Shown: one piece after another, positions 37,698 to 45,757 of the stretch
Position numbering within the stretch: position 1 is the stretch's first letter
Layout: every line of letters begins with the position of its first letter
Source: Deltaproteobacteria bacterium
GTDB lineage: Bacteria; Myxococcota; UBA727; VGSZ01
Length of the DNA: 57,028 nt
NCBI GenBank assembly: GCA_020850995.1
Contig: JADZDP010000011.1
Coordinates: forward strand, 1-57,028
Direction of reading: 5' to 3'
Notes under the pieces: model-generated
Databases searched by the model: none
What the model was told of the DNA's origin: nothing
Seen by the model: the letters and a program-made list of their open reading frames with translations, nothing else
Made by a program: the position numbers and the translations under genes

Positions 37698-38287
37698 GGG
37701 TTCTGCCCCAGGAGACCGGTGGCGATTTCGCGCGCGCGCACGCGAGCTCGCCTCAGCCTGCTTTTCGCCGCTTCGTATTTGATGTTCAAGATCTCTGCCG
37801 TGTCATTTAGGTCGAAGCCGTCCATGCCGGCGAACGTCAGGATTGTTCGCTCGTCGTCCGTCAGCTGCGCCGACACCTGTTCCGCCACCGCACGAAGGCG
37901 TTGCTGCGCCTCGTTGCGCGCGACGATCTCTTGCGGCCCCGTCTTATGTACAACCGACGCGGCTCGCGCTGCGTTGTTTGCGGTCCGTGACGACGACGAC
38001 TGCGCCAGTCGCACGGTCTGCTTCGTACTGGGTTTGCGGAAATGCTCAGCAATGCAGTTGCTCAGCGCCTTCGCCAGGTACGACTTCATGTTGCGCTCGA
38101 AATCGACTCCATCGCGCGCACTCATCACGCCCTCCCACACTTCAGAAACAAGGTCTTGGGAGAGATCGGGATCGCGGGTCCGGCGCACCGCGATGGCGAA
38201 CAGGTAACTGCCGTACTGCGTCACGAGGTTCGAGATGACTTGCTGCTCGTTGGTCGACCATGGTCGTGGGGTTGGCTTGTCGGGCAC
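37694..38287 (-). CDS. ECF-type RNA polymerase sigma factor
   Basis: A 197-residue sigma-70 family protein. Region 2 is visible as VISNLVTQYGSYLFAIAVRR, DPDLSQDLVSEVWEGVM and FERNMKSYLAKALSNCIAEHFRK. Region 4 is ERTILTFAGMDGFDLNDTAEILNIKYEAAKSRLRRAR (37745-37855), a helix-turn-helix for -35 recognition. The GTG at 38287 is the likely start: GGAAGGAGG lies six bases upstream. The longer frame to 38311 would put that site inside the coding region. No anti-sigma factor with a zinc finger follows; instead the kinase-like gene overlaps it. That pattern suggests control by phosphorylation or by the kinase protein, as in some kinase-linked ECF groups. It heads the seven-gene operon. Confidence 0.85.
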
Positions 38288-38774
38288 GTGCGGCCTCCTT
38301 CCCGATGACACGCAGATGCGCGGCCAAACGGGTCAGCCGGAAGCGGATCCGCAGACAGATGGCCGCGCGCCGCGCCCGGCCGCGCAGCCCTGACATGTGC
38401 GCTGACCCGTTCACCCTGCACGCTTGAAGTCGGTTGGGGATAGGAGTGGCAAAGGGGGTGTCGGCCGGCCGACCCTGGCACAGCGGGCGCCGACGACCGG
38501 GCGGGAGAAGCGCCCGACTCTCCCCGGAGAGCATCGGTCTGGGGAGATTCGCAGCAGCCGGCCATCGCCCTGGCAGGATACACCTTGCCGCGCTCACCCC
38601 GCGAGGTGAGTGTGCGCCTAGCAACCCGATGGAAGAGGCGCATCTCCGCGGACCAAAGTGACAGCTGGCGACTGACACCCGCCGAGTCGGCATCGTTCCT
38701 CGACGAAGCGTGCCGTGCGCGAAAGGTGCGCACGGTTTCGAGCTGCAGGGCTACGTCGAACGCGAGTTCCGCGG
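38288..38774. other. Region upstream of the sigma-kinase operon
   Basis: About 490 bases without a convincing gene. Seen here are a 14-base palindrome GTCGGCCGGCCGAC (38460-38473), an inverted repeat CTCACC-N6-GGTGAG (38593-38610), and at the right edge a short IS91-like coding remnant. The operon promoter should lie here on the minus strand, but no clear -35/-10 pair was found; an ECF promoter would not look like a sigma-70 one. Confidence 0.4.
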
Positions 38775-38790
38775 CTACATGTGGTGCTGG
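38749..38790 (+). pseudogene. Possible IS91-family transposase fragment
   Basis: One frame reads GYVEREFRGYMWCW, which resembles the YVEREFR-x-YL-x-CG segment near the zinc-binding end of IS91-like transposases. Only this short stretch is preserved, next to the broken copy of gene X. It is a weak call from one motif. Confidence 0.3.
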
Positions 38791-39371
38791 CGCACGCCTT
38801 CACTCGGGTGTGGTTCGCCTCTTGAGGCGATGAGCACTTGGTCGGAATCTCGTTCAGGCGGCCCGAGGTGCTCCGGCTTCCCGGCGATGAGCGCGAGGGT
38901 GAGCGTGTGGACGGTGCTGCGCTCGTCCTTGTCCGCTTGCAGCTCGCGCACAGCGTCGGGGAGGGCGTCCCGCGCCGAGGCCTGGGTGTAGCGGCCCTCG
39001 AGGATCGGCTCGCGGGCCGAGGCCTCGATCGACGCGCGGAGCGCAGGCGAGAGGCCGCGCAGGCTCGCGAGCGCCGTCTCCGCCTGGTGCTCGACGGCCG
39101 GGTGCGGCTCCTCCCGCGCGACCTCGGCGAAGCTCCGCTGCCGCGGTGCGGGCGCTCGCCCCTCGCAGCCGTTCGCCGCTCGCCCCGTCGGCGGGTGCTG
39201 CGCGCTGAAGCCCTCGATGCGCTGTTTGAGTTCGCCGATGCTCTGTGCGGGCGGGTCCTCGCGCAGCGCCGAGAAGACCACGGCGTAGGCCGCGTGCGTG
39301 CGGTCGCGCTCGGCGGGGTCACCCTTGTTCGCCTTGAACTCCTCGATTGCGCGCTTGGTGAAGCGCTCCCG
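38775..39371 (-). pseudogene. Truncated second copy of gene X
   Basis: On the minus strand this reads ERFTKRAIEEFKANKGDPAE, then HAAYAVVFSALREDPPAQSI, on to LTLALIAGKPEH. It matches the middle of protein X (25827-26834) with only scattered changes over about 500 bases. It lacks the first 85 or so codons: at 39371 the sequence jumps straight to repeat R3. After PEH the reading runs about 30 codons into unrelated sequence and stops. No start codon remains at the proper place, so it is a decayed duplicate. Confidence 0.8.
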
Positions 39372-39530
39372 TGCGTGCGCGCGTCACAGCGGCCGCTGAG
39401 GAGCGTGCGCCCGGAATTCGACTTGTCCAAGCGTGCCCAACGCGGACCGCTCCGGGGTCTTCGACCTGCGCAACCTGCTGCGCGGAGAGCTGCCCTCCGG
39501 CGACGTGACGCGCCTGCTGCGATCCGCCGT
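39371..39530 (+). repeat. Repeat copy R3
   Basis: The rightmost copy of the X/HTH intergenic repeat begins at CCGTGCGTGCGCGCGTCACA (39369-39388), which also occurs at R1. The left part present in R1 and R2 is deleted here. It continues through GGAATTCGACTTGTCC into the intact HTH gene. Confidence 0.75.
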
Positions 39531-40317
39531 GCGGATGACGTACGTGCCCGAGGGCGTCCTCGTGCGCACGGAGGTGCTGGCCGCGCTGCCGCGCCCGTTC
39601 GACGCGGCGTGGCTCGACGCCCACGTGAAGCCCGCAAGCCTGCAGGACGGCGTGCAGCTCTACCTCTGGCGCGACGTGCTCGCGGCGCTCGGCCTGGCGC
39701 AGCCTTCCCTGCCAGCGATCGATCGCGGCTTCCTCAGCATCGAGGAGGCGGCGGCCTACCTCGGCTACCCGTCGGTGAACGCGCTGCGGATGGCGCTGAC
39801 CCGGCGGCAGATCGTGCCCTCGGCTCGTCGAGGGCGAACACCACTTTTCACGCGCGCCGATCTTGACCGCCAAGTCCGCGTCGGTACTCTGTCGACGACA
39901 CGGGCTGACTCCTCGGCGTTGCGCACCACCACGGAGTGCGACGATGAGGAAACCAAAGAAAACAGCCCACCCCGGAATTCGCCGGGTGGGCGAGGACGAC
40001 TACCTGGTACGGGTCACGGTGACCGACCCGACGGAGGGCAAGCAGAAGGACAAAGAGGTGAGGGTGAAAGGGGCCCTCACCGAAGCAATCCGCGCGCGCG
40101 AAGACCTCAAAGAGGACCTGCGCGACGAGGTGCAACGAGAGTCGCAGATGAGGACGCTCGGCATCGATCCGGTCATCGTGAGGAGGGAGATCCTTTCGGA
40201 CTACTCCAAACGCTGGATCGGGCACTTGGCGAAGACCGGGAGAAACCGCGTGCACGTCATCAAGCAACACGTCCACGTGCTCAACAGCTTCGTCCTGCCG
40301 AGGATGGGGAAGATTGA
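39433..40317 (+). CDS. Helix-turn-helix protein, possible excisionase, before the integrase
   Basis: The first 160 codons encode a plausible protein with a MerR/excisionase-like helix-turn-helix at residues 99-147: RGFLSIEEAAAYLGYPSVNA, then LRMALTRRQIVPSARRGRTP and LFTRADLDRQV. Such proteins direct excision by tyrosine integrases. The GTG at 39433 is the first start after an in-frame TGA at 39397. The frame has no stop until 40317, so as written it overlaps the integrase gene by 374 bases. The part beyond about residue 170 (GRGRLPGTGHGDRP and so on) reads like out-of-frame integrase sequence. The true end may be a lost stop, or the frame may shift by +1 into the integrase near 39944. The N-terminal part is convincing, the C-terminal part is not. 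Confidence 0.5.
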   Translation: MPNADRSGVFDLRNLLRGELPSGDVTRLLRSAVRMTYVPEGVLVRTEVLAALPRPFDAAWLDAHVKPASLQDGVQLYLWRDVLAALGLAQPSLPAIDRGFLSIEEAAAYLGYPSVNALRMALTRRQIVPSARRGRTPLFTRADLDRQVRVGTLSTTRADSSALRTTTECDDEETKENSPPRNSPGGRGRLPGTGHGDRPDGGQAEGQRGEGERGPHRSNPRARRPQRGPARRGATRVADEDARHRSGHREEGDPFGLLQTLDRALGEDREKPRARHQATRPRAQQLRPAEDGED

Positions 40318-41221
40318 GCTGCAAGCGCTGACGAGGCGTGACCTCGTCATGTGGATGGAAGGGCTCGGTGACCTTCAGAACAACGGCAAGCCGTACGCGA
40401 AGCAGACCCTCGCGGGTGTGTGGGCGACGTTCCGGACGATGCTGAAGGACGCGCTCGTGCTCGCCGATCTCAAGACCGATCCGACGCACGGGCTTCGCTT
40501 CCGTGTGCGCGGCGCGGAGCCGATCGAGAAGGAGGTCCTCACGCGTGAAGAGCTCGGCCGCCTGCTCGACGAGACCCAACACGAGAGCCCGGACATGCGC
40601 GCCATGATCTGGGTCGGGTTCACGACGGGCATGCGGTTCGGCGAGCTGAGCGCGCTGCAGTGGAACGACATCGACTTCGAGCGTGGGCTCATCCACGTGC
40701 GCAAGTCTCAGGTGAAGGGCGTCGTGGGTCCGACCAAGACGCGCTCTCGCCGAACGGTGCCGCTCCACCCGCTGGTCGGCGAGATCCTGCATGCGCACGC
40801 GAAGTGGCAGCGGGAGCGCAAGGTGCCCGGGCTCGAGACGGGGTTCTTGTTCCTCGCGACCAAGACCAGGGACGACGAGGTCGCCATCGACGTCGACGGC
40901 GACCCGGTGGCGGCGAGCAACGCGCCTCGCCTGCGGTTCTCGAACGTGCTCACCAAGCCCCTCGCCCGGTGCGCCGAGCGAGCGGGTCTACGCAAGCACG
41001 TCACCTCGCACACCATGCGGCGCACGTTCAACAACCTCGCGCGCCAAGCGGCGGGCGACATCGTCGCGCGGTCCATGACGGGCCACACGACGACGGCGAT
41101 GACCGAGCACTACAGCCACGTCACGCTCGAGGAGAAGAACAAGGCGGTCGCGAAGGCGCTCGGGTTGCTCGGCACGACGGATGCCGAGACTGGGAAAACT
41201 GGGATTTCCCAGTCGAATTGA
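39944..41221 (+). CDS. Tyrosine recombinase / integrase
   Basis: A 425-residue phage-type integrase. The catalytic residues are in order: Arg231 (TTGMRFGELSAL), Lys near 265 (GPTKTRSRRTVPL), His356 and Arg359 (SHTMRRTFNNLAR), His381 (GHTTT) and the nucleophile Tyr390 (EHYSHV). The N-terminal 80 residues hold an arm-binding-like segment (GIRRVGEDDYLVRVTV) and residues 85-180 a SAM-like core-binding domain. The ATG at 39944 has GGAG eight bases upstream. It ends 53 bases from a tRNA-Pro gene, its probable integration target. All catalytic residues are present, so it should be active. Confidence 0.92.
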   Translation: MRKPKKTAHPGIRRVGEDDYLVRVTVTDPTEGKQKDKEVRVKGALTEAIRAREDLKEDLRDEVQRESQMRTLGIDPVIVRREILSDYSKRWIGHLAKTGRNRVHVIKQHVHVLNSFVLPRMGKIELQALTRRDLVMWMEGLGDLQNNGKPYAKQTLAGVWATFRTMLKDALVLADLKTDPTHGLRFRVRGAEPIEKEVLTREELGRLLDETQHESPDMRAMIWVGFTTGMRFGELSALQWNDIDFERGLIHVRKSQVKGVVGPTKTRSRRTVPLHPLVGEILHAHAKWQRERKVPGLETGFLFLATKTRDDEVAIDVDGDPVAASNAPRLRFSNVLTKPLARCAERAGLRKHVTSHTMRRTFNNLARQAAGDIVARSMTGHTTTAMTEHYSHVTLEEKNKAVAKALGLLGTTDAETGKTGISQSN

Positions 41222-41238
41222 CGTCGAAAACTGGGAAA
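41189..41238 (+). promoter_or_regulatory. Cluster of ACTGGGA repeats, candidate integrase arm sites
   Basis: ACTGGGAAA occurs at 41189-41197 and 41230-41238. Between them ACTGGGA-TT-TCCCAGT (41198-41213) is a perfect inverted repeat. Four copies in 50 bases span the end of the integrase gene and the gap to the tRNA. Clusters like this near attachment sites usually bind the integrase N-terminal domain; the 41198-41213 stem could also act in termination. Confidence 0.5.
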
Positions 41239-41273
41239 TCCCCGGCGACGACGTCTGCAAGTGGTTGAAAAGA

Positions 41274-41350
41274 TGGTCGGGGCGACACGATTCGAACGTG
41301 CGACTTCCAGTACCCAAAACTGGCGCTCTACCAAGCTGAGCTACGCCCCG
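41274..41350 (-). tRNA. tRNA-Pro (anticodon UGG)
   Basis: Read on the minus strand from 41350, the sequence folds as a complete tRNA. The acceptor stem is CGGGGCG with CGCCCCG; the D arm is GTAGCTCAGCTTGGTAGAGC; the anticodon stem is CCAGT/ACTGG around the loop TTTGGGT; the T arm holds GTTCGAATC; and CCA is encoded. The loop gives anticodon UGG for proline. The integrase lies on its 3' side, as expected when a tRNA 3' end is the attachment site and is rebuilt on integration. Confidence 0.95.
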
Positions 41351-41480
41351 GTGGCGTCGTTGTCCCACGCCGATCCCGCGAGCACAACGGGCGTCCGCCC
41401 GCGTCCCACCGACGCGGTGCCGCGCCCGCGGCCGCCAAGGGTGGGACAGACTTGCCGCCAAGCCGCCGTCCTCGCTACCA

Positions 41481-42050
41481 ATGGGCATGGTGGCCGACAT
41501 CCAGCCGAGCCCCGCGCGCCTGCAGCGGCGCGCGCACATCCTGGAGGCCGCCAGGGCCCTCCTGGGGGCCCGCTCCCCCGAGCCCTTCGACCCGGTGCGC
41601 TCGCCCCTGTGCGCCATCGACGTCGTCATGGTGGCGGGCAGCCCCTGGCTCAAGGACGGCCTCGAGCGCGACTTCGCCAAGGACGAGAGCGGCTACCGCA
41701 AGATCGGCGGCGGGGCCAACGCTCCCACCCAGGCCTACTTCTTCCGCTCGCCCTCGAACCTGATGCACTACCTCAAGCGCACGGGCTTCTACGTGCCGCG
41801 CGGCAGCCGGCCCGAGCCCTCACCGGGCATGGCCTGCTTCCTCGACTGGGATGACCGGGGCCGCTTCAACTTCACGCCGGATCGCTCGGGCATCATCATC
41901 GACACCAAGGACGGCCAGGTATCGCGCCTGGTGGTGACCAAGCGCGCCGACCCCAACGACAAGGCCTCGCCCCTCGTCGTCACCGCCATCGCCGTCGAGC
42001 CCGGCGACGTCAACGATCGCGCGCTCATCGGCTACAGCGATCTGCCCTGA
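41481..42050 (+). CDS. Hypothetical protein (189 aa), weakly DUF1287-like
   Basis: The first gene to the right of the tRNA, and the start of the conserved backbone. It has DVVMVAGSPWLKDGLERDFA, AYFFRSPSNLMHYLKRTG and FLDWDDRGRFNFTPDRSGII, an order resembling DUF1287 proteins (a loose link to NlpC/P60-like folds), but the key DUF1287 residues are not clear. No signal peptide was seen. The start may be ATG 41481 or 41487. It converges on the anti-sigma gene. Confidence 0.5.
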   Translation: MGMVADIQPSPARLQRRAHILEAARALLGARSPEPFDPVRSPLCAIDVVMVAGSPWLKDGLERDFAKDESGYRKIGGGANAPTQAYFFRSPSNLMHYLKRTGFYVPRGSRPEPSPGMACFLDWDDRGRFNFTPDRSGIIIDTKDGQVSRLVVTKRADPNDKASPLVVTAIAVEPGDVNDRALIGYSDLP

Positions 42051-42055
42051 GCCAG

Positions 42056-42340
42056 CTACTCGCCCGGCTTCTTGCCGCGGCACTTGTCGCCCAAGAACGA
42101 CAACAGGCGGTTCTCGAGGTCGGCGGGCACCTTCTGCAAGAGCGTGGCGCGCGCCTGCACCGGCGCGAAGCGGTACTGCCGCAGGAACGCCACGCAGGGC
42201 GCGCACTGCGCGATGTGGTCGTCGAAGGCGGCGCGCACCTCGTCAGGGAGCTGCTCGTCGACGTAGTCGCCGAGCAAGCCCACGAGCTGGCGGCAGTCGA
42301 AGGGCCGCGGCTCTTTCTTGTCGTCGTCGGGCGCGCTCAT
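42056..42340 (-). CDS. Zinc-finger anti-sigma factor
   Basis: A 94-residue protein with the zf-HC2 anti-sigma pattern: Cys16, then His42-x3-Cys46-x2-Cys49 in DDHIAQCAPCVAFL. It has no membrane span, so it is a soluble anti-sigma domain. It should bind and hold the sigma factor encoded immediately upstream, which it overlaps by four bases (ATGA), giving coupled synthesis. Release would come through the zinc-cysteine cluster, as in RsrA-type proteins, or by another signal. It ends in a basic KCRGKKPGE tail. Confidence 0.8.
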   Translation of the reverse strand: MSAPDDDKKEPRPFDCRQLVGLLGDYVDEQLPDEVRAAFDDHIAQCAPCVAFLRQYRFAPVQARATLLQKVPADLENRLLSFLGDKCRGKKPGE

Positions 42341-42954
42341 CGCGGAGCTTTCCCTCGTAGCCCCTCGTCAAGGAGCTGCCTTAACAATAGCCGAGCTCGA
42401 TGCAGGCGGCTCTTGATGGCCGGCACCGTTGTGTTGAACTGATGCGCCAGATCTTCGTGCGATGCGCTCTCGAAGGCCCGCAGCAGGATCAGGCTGCGGT
42501 CGTCGGCGCTCAAGCGACCGAGGGCGGCGTCCAAGGCCCCCTCCACTTCCCGGCTGTGCAGCGCGTCGTCCGGGCGCCTTGCCCACTGGGTCAGGGCGTC
42601 GAAGGGCGAGGTGCCGGCCGTGGAGAGGCGCGGCTCCAGGTCGTAGCTGTCGCCCTGGGGTTCGGGCTTCTTCTTGCGCAGGCGCATGAGCGCGTGGTTC
42701 GAGGCCACGCGAAAGAGCCAGGTGGAGAAGCGCGCGTCGCCGCGGAAGGTGGCCAGGTGCGAGAACGCCGATAGGAAGGTCTCCTGCACCACCTCCTCGG
42801 CCTCGGCGGTGTTGCGCAGCATGCCGAGCGCCAAGGCGTACACGTTCTTCTGGTGGCGCCGCACCAGCTCCTCGAAGGCCGGGTAGTCCCCGGCCTGGGC
42901 GGCCGCGACCAGGGCCTCGTCGTCGTTGGAGGCTGGGGTAGCGCCTTTCAACAC
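42337..42954 (-). CDS. ECF sigma factor (RpoE-like)
   Basis: A 205-residue sigma-70 factor of the extracytoplasmic function type. Region 2: FEELVRRHQKNVYALALGML, AEEVVQETFLSAFSHLATF and FSTWLFRVASNHALMRLRKK. Region 4: LSADDRSLILLRAFESASHEDLAHQFNTTVPAIKSRLHRAR (nt 42394-42516). The start is a GTG at 42954, followed by TTG AAA. It is paired with the zinc-finger anti-sigma gene and has the classic RpoE/RseA gene order. It is not closely like the kinase-linked sigma factor at 37694. Confidence 0.9.
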   Translation of the reverse strand: MLKGATPASNDDEALVAAAQAGDYPAFEELVRRHQKNVYALALGMLRNTAEAEEVVQETFLSAFSHLATFRGDARFSTWLFRVASNHALMRLRKKKPEPQGDSYDLEPRLSTAGTSPFDALTQWARRPDDALHSREVEGALDAALGRLSADDRSLILLRAFESASHEDLAHQFNTTVPAIKSRLHRARLLLRQLLDEGLRGKAPR

Positions 42955-42963
42955 GCGGCAAAG

Positions 42964-44070
42964 CTACTGCTGGAAGAACAGGAAGGCGACCCCAAAGGCG
43001 AGCCCCGCGATAGCCATGACCGCCAGCACGATGAGCCCGATCTCCACGGGCCCCACGGCGCGCGGCGGCGGGGGCGGCTCCTCGTCATCATCGAAGGGGC
43101 CGGGCTCGGGGCCCTCCTCGTCGGCGACGGCGGTGCCCTGGATGCGCGCGGTCTTGGTGGGGGCGGTGGGGGCCACCGGCGGGGGCTCGGGCGCGGGCTC
43201 GGGGCCCGCCCCCTCATCGGAGCCGCCGCTCTCGCCGCCCTCCTCGTGGGCGCCGGGCTCGTCGTCGCCCTCGTCGTCGGGGTCGTGCTCCTCGGGGCCC
43301 TCGGCGCTGGTGAGCTGCTCTTGGAAGGCCGGGATGTCGTCGAGCTTGCCCAGGAACTTCGCGGAAGGGTCGATGTAGGTAAGGCGCATGGCGCCGAGCA
43401 TGATCTCGTCGCGATCGCGCAGCGCCGTGGGGCGCGTGATGCGCCGGTCGTTGACCACCACGCCGTTCTTGCTGCCGGCGTCCTCTACGGTGATGTCGTT
43501 CCAGTCGCGCCGGATGATGGCGTGCCGACGTGACACGTTGGCGTCGTTGATCTGGAAGTCGCAGTCGCTGCCGCGCCCGATGGTGGCCTCGACGATGTCG
43601 GGGCCGATGTTGAGCTTCTTGCCCTCCTCGGGGCCGTTCATCACCCGCAGGTAGGGCATGGCGGCGGGGTCGTTGCCGATCTGCGCCAGCACCTCCTCGA
43701 CCATCTTTCTGGCCAGCGCCTCGGTCTTCTCCACCGAGTAGTCCTGCGAGCGCTGCTTCTCGGCGTGGAAGGTGATCTTGAAGTGCACCAGCTCGACGAC
43801 GTCGAGGTCGCGTAACAGCTTCTTGCCACCCTGCCCCACGGGCTTGCCGTTGTGGCGCGTGCCGTGCGTCGACTTGAGATCCTCGAGGTACCACTCGCGG
43901 TTCTCATGAGAGAAGGTGCAGTGCACGCGGCTCACCGTCGAGAGCGGCACCTGGATGTCGTTGGTCTGGTCGCGCCCGATGGAGATCTTGTCCTGGTCGA
44001 ACTCGTACTCGAACTCCCGCGGATCCTTGCCGGGGATCGTCATCACCACCTGGAGCTTGACGGGAGGCAT
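42964..44070 (-). CDS. Two-FHA-domain protein with C-terminal membrane anchor
   Basis: A 368-residue protein with two forkhead-associated domains. The first is around residues 25-100 (KISIGRDQTNDIQVPLSTVS, then RVHCTFSHENREWYLEDLKS and THGTRHNG). The second is around 165-235 (ATIGRGSDCDFQINDANVSR, RHAIIRR, GSKNGVVVND). FHA domains bind phosphothreonine peptides. An acidic, proline-rich linker leads to a C-terminal membrane span (EIGLIVLAVMAIAGLAFGVA). The protein faces the cytoplasm and probably reads the output of a Ser/Thr kinase. The start ATG at 44070 has GGAGG upstream. It ends ten bases before the sigma factor start on the same strand. Confidence 0.85.
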   Translation of the reverse strand: MPPVKLQVVMTIPGKDPREFEYEFDQDKISIGRDQTNDIQVPLSTVSRVHCTFSHENREWYLEDLKSTHGTRHNGKPVGQGGKKLLRDLDVVELVHFKITFHAEKQRSQDYSVEKTEALARKMVEEVLAQIGNDPAAMPYLRVMNGPEEGKKLNIGPDIVEATIGRGSDCDFQINDANVSRRHAIIRRDWNDITVEDAGSKNGVVVNDRRITRPTALRDRDEIMLGAMRLTYIDPSAKFLGKLDDIPAFQEQLTSAEGPEEHDPDDEGDDEPGAHEEGGESGGSDEGAGPEPAPEPPPVAPTAPTKTARIQGTAVADEEGPEPGPFDDDEEPPPPPRAVGPVEIGLIVLAVMAIAGLAFGVAFLFFQQ

Positions 44071-44159
44071 GCGGGGGGGGTCCGAAGGGTGGGATACCCT
44101 ATCGGAGCCACCGGCGAGAAGCGGTGATGCTGATCGCGGTTGGCCCGGGAATCTTCGGC

Positions 44160-45326
44160 CTACTGCACTTCCAAGGCCTGCACGATGGCCTTGCAGTCGG
44201 CCACCTCGGAGCCGTGCTTGCTCTCGCCCGCGCAGCGGATGAGGCCGCGGCAGTTCTCGAGCGCGAGATCGCGGTTGAGCACGCTCTTGTAGTGTTTGGC
44301 GAGCTGGTAGTGGGCCAGGCACAGCGTATCGTCGAGCTTGAGCGCGTTCTCGCACTCGGTGACGGCCTGCTCCACCAGGCCCTTGTCGAACAGCGCCAGG
44401 CAGAAGCCGTAGTGGCCCTGACCGTAGCCAGGGTTCGCGATGAGCTGGTCCATGTACTTCTTGAGCGCCTCGCCCTTCATGGCGCTGCCTGCGTAGGCGC
44501 GCTGGATCTCGTCGGCGCAGATGGGGTTGTTCTTGTCGACGGCCAGGCACTGCACGAAGTGGAACAGCGCCTCGTCGAAGCGGCCGATGGCCAAGAGCAT
44601 GTGCGCCAGGTTGGCGCGACACTCCTTGTTGGCCGGCATCAGGTCGAGGCAGCGCACGTAGTACTGCTCGGCGTCCTCCACGAACTGCTTCTTCTGGTTC
44701 TCCGTGGTGGCGACGTGCTCGGCGCGGTAGCTCATGACCACGCCCATGTCGCCGTAGCTCTGCGCGTGCTCGGGGTAGAGCTCGAAGATCTTGCGATACT
44801 CCGTCTCCGCGCTCTTGTAGTGCGGCGTGGGGTCCTTCTTGTCGACGATGGCCTTCTGTCCCATGCGCAGGTAGGACAGCGCCAAGTTGTAGCGGGCCGG
44901 CAAGAAGCGGGGGTCGATCTCCACCGCCAGACGAAAGTGGCTCGCGGCCTCGCCGTAGTTCTGGTTCTCGAACTCGAGCACGCCCATGTTCGAGCGCGGC
45001 TGCGCGAAGTCGTTGTTCTCGCGGATGGCGTGCACCCAGTGCTTGCGCGCGCGCTCGTCGTCGCCGCGGGCATACCAGATGAGACCAAGGCCGTTCAGGC
45101 ACTCGGCGTTGCGCTCGTTGAACTCCAGGCACAGCTCGCAGCGCGTCTCGGCGGCGTCGTAGTCCTGCTTGTCGATGTTGGCGATGCAGGCCTGCTCCTG
45201 CACCAGCTCGGGGCCGCTCTTGCCCGCCGTGTCGCCGCACAAGGCGGCGCTCAAGAACGGGGCAAGCGCGGCGACCAGCGGCACGCTAGAGAGGGGGGAG
45301 CGGAGGCGGGCGATGGCAGATCTCAT
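44160..45326 (-). CDS. TPR-repeat protein, probably exported
   Basis: A 388-residue protein starting MRSAIARLRSPLSSVPLVAA, a signal-peptide-like N-terminus ending near ALCGDTAG, where Cys30 might be lipidated. The rest is a series of tetratricopeptide repeats (AECLNGLGLIWYARGDDERA, SNMGVLEFENQNYGEAASHF, YNLALSYLRMGQ, LAHMLLAIGRFDEALFHFVQ) used for protein-protein contacts. Several cysteines occur in pairs (CELCLEF). The start ATG at 45326 nearly meets the divergent PEGA gene. It is the first gene of a possible minus-strand run TPR-FHA-sigma-antisigma. Confidence 0.8.
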   Translation of the reverse strand: MRSAIARLRSPLSSVPLVAALAPFLSAALCGDTAGKSGPELVQEQACIANIDKQDYDAAETRCELCLEFNERNAECLNGLGLIWYARGDDERARKHWVHAIRENNDFAQPRSNMGVLEFENQNYGEAASHFRLAVEIDPRFLPARYNLALSYLRMGQKAIVDKKDPTPHYKSAETEYRKIFELYPEHAQSYGDMGVVMSYRAEHVATTENQKKQFVEDAEQYYVRCLDLMPANKECRANLAHMLLAIGRFDEALFHFVQCLAVDKNNPICADEIQRAYAGSAMKGEALKKYMDQLIANPGYGQGHYGFCLALFDKGLVEQAVTECENALKLDDTLCLAHYQLAKHYKSVLNRDLALENCRGLIRCAGESKHGSEVADCKAIVQALEVQ

Positions 45327-45345
45327 GACGCAGCTCGGTTCAAGG

Positions 45346-45741
45346 ATGGGGGGGAAGGTAGCAGATGCCCGGAAAGGGGAGGCGCATCGCGCCAAGAGCG
45401 GTATCGCCGCCGGCTGGTCGGCGGTTGCGCGGGCCGCTGCCAGCGCGCTCCTCGTCGCCGTCCTCGTGGGGCTGGCCGCGTGCACGGCAGCTCCCGCGCC
45501 GGCGCTGCCCGATCCAGGCCCAAACGGCGTCGAGCTCACCATCAAGAGCGCGCCAGACGGCGCCAGCATCGTCATCGACGGCATCGCCGCCGGCACGGCG
45601 CCCCTGAAGGTCAAGCTGCGCCCCGGTCCCCACCGCATGCGCGCCAGCCTGACAGGCTACTACCCCGGGCCCGACACGCGCGTGCAGGTGGGCGCCACCG
45701 AGCCGCCCGAGGTCACGCTGCACCTCGTGGCCTCGCACTGA
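45346..45741 (+). CDS. PEGA-domain lipoprotein
   Basis: A 131-residue protein with a hydrophobic signal ending in the lipobox LAAC (AVLVGLAACTAAP). A PEGA domain follows: LTIKSAPDGASIVIDGIAAG, TAPLKVKLRPGPHRMRASLT, GYYP. PEGA domains are small surface beta modules. The ATG at 45346 is used, though AAGG sits immediately before it; in-frame ATGs at 45313 and 45325 would overlap the divergent TPR gene. It is followed 16 bases later by priA, which may share its transcript. Confidence 0.7.
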   Translation: MGGKVADARKGEAHRAKSGIAAGWSAVARAAASALLVAVLVGLAACTAAPAPALPDPGPNGVELTIKSAPDGASIVIDGIAAGTAPLKVKLRPGPHRMRASLTGYYPGPDTRVQVGATEPPEVTLHLVASH

Positions 45742-45757
45742 CACCACGGGACCCCGC

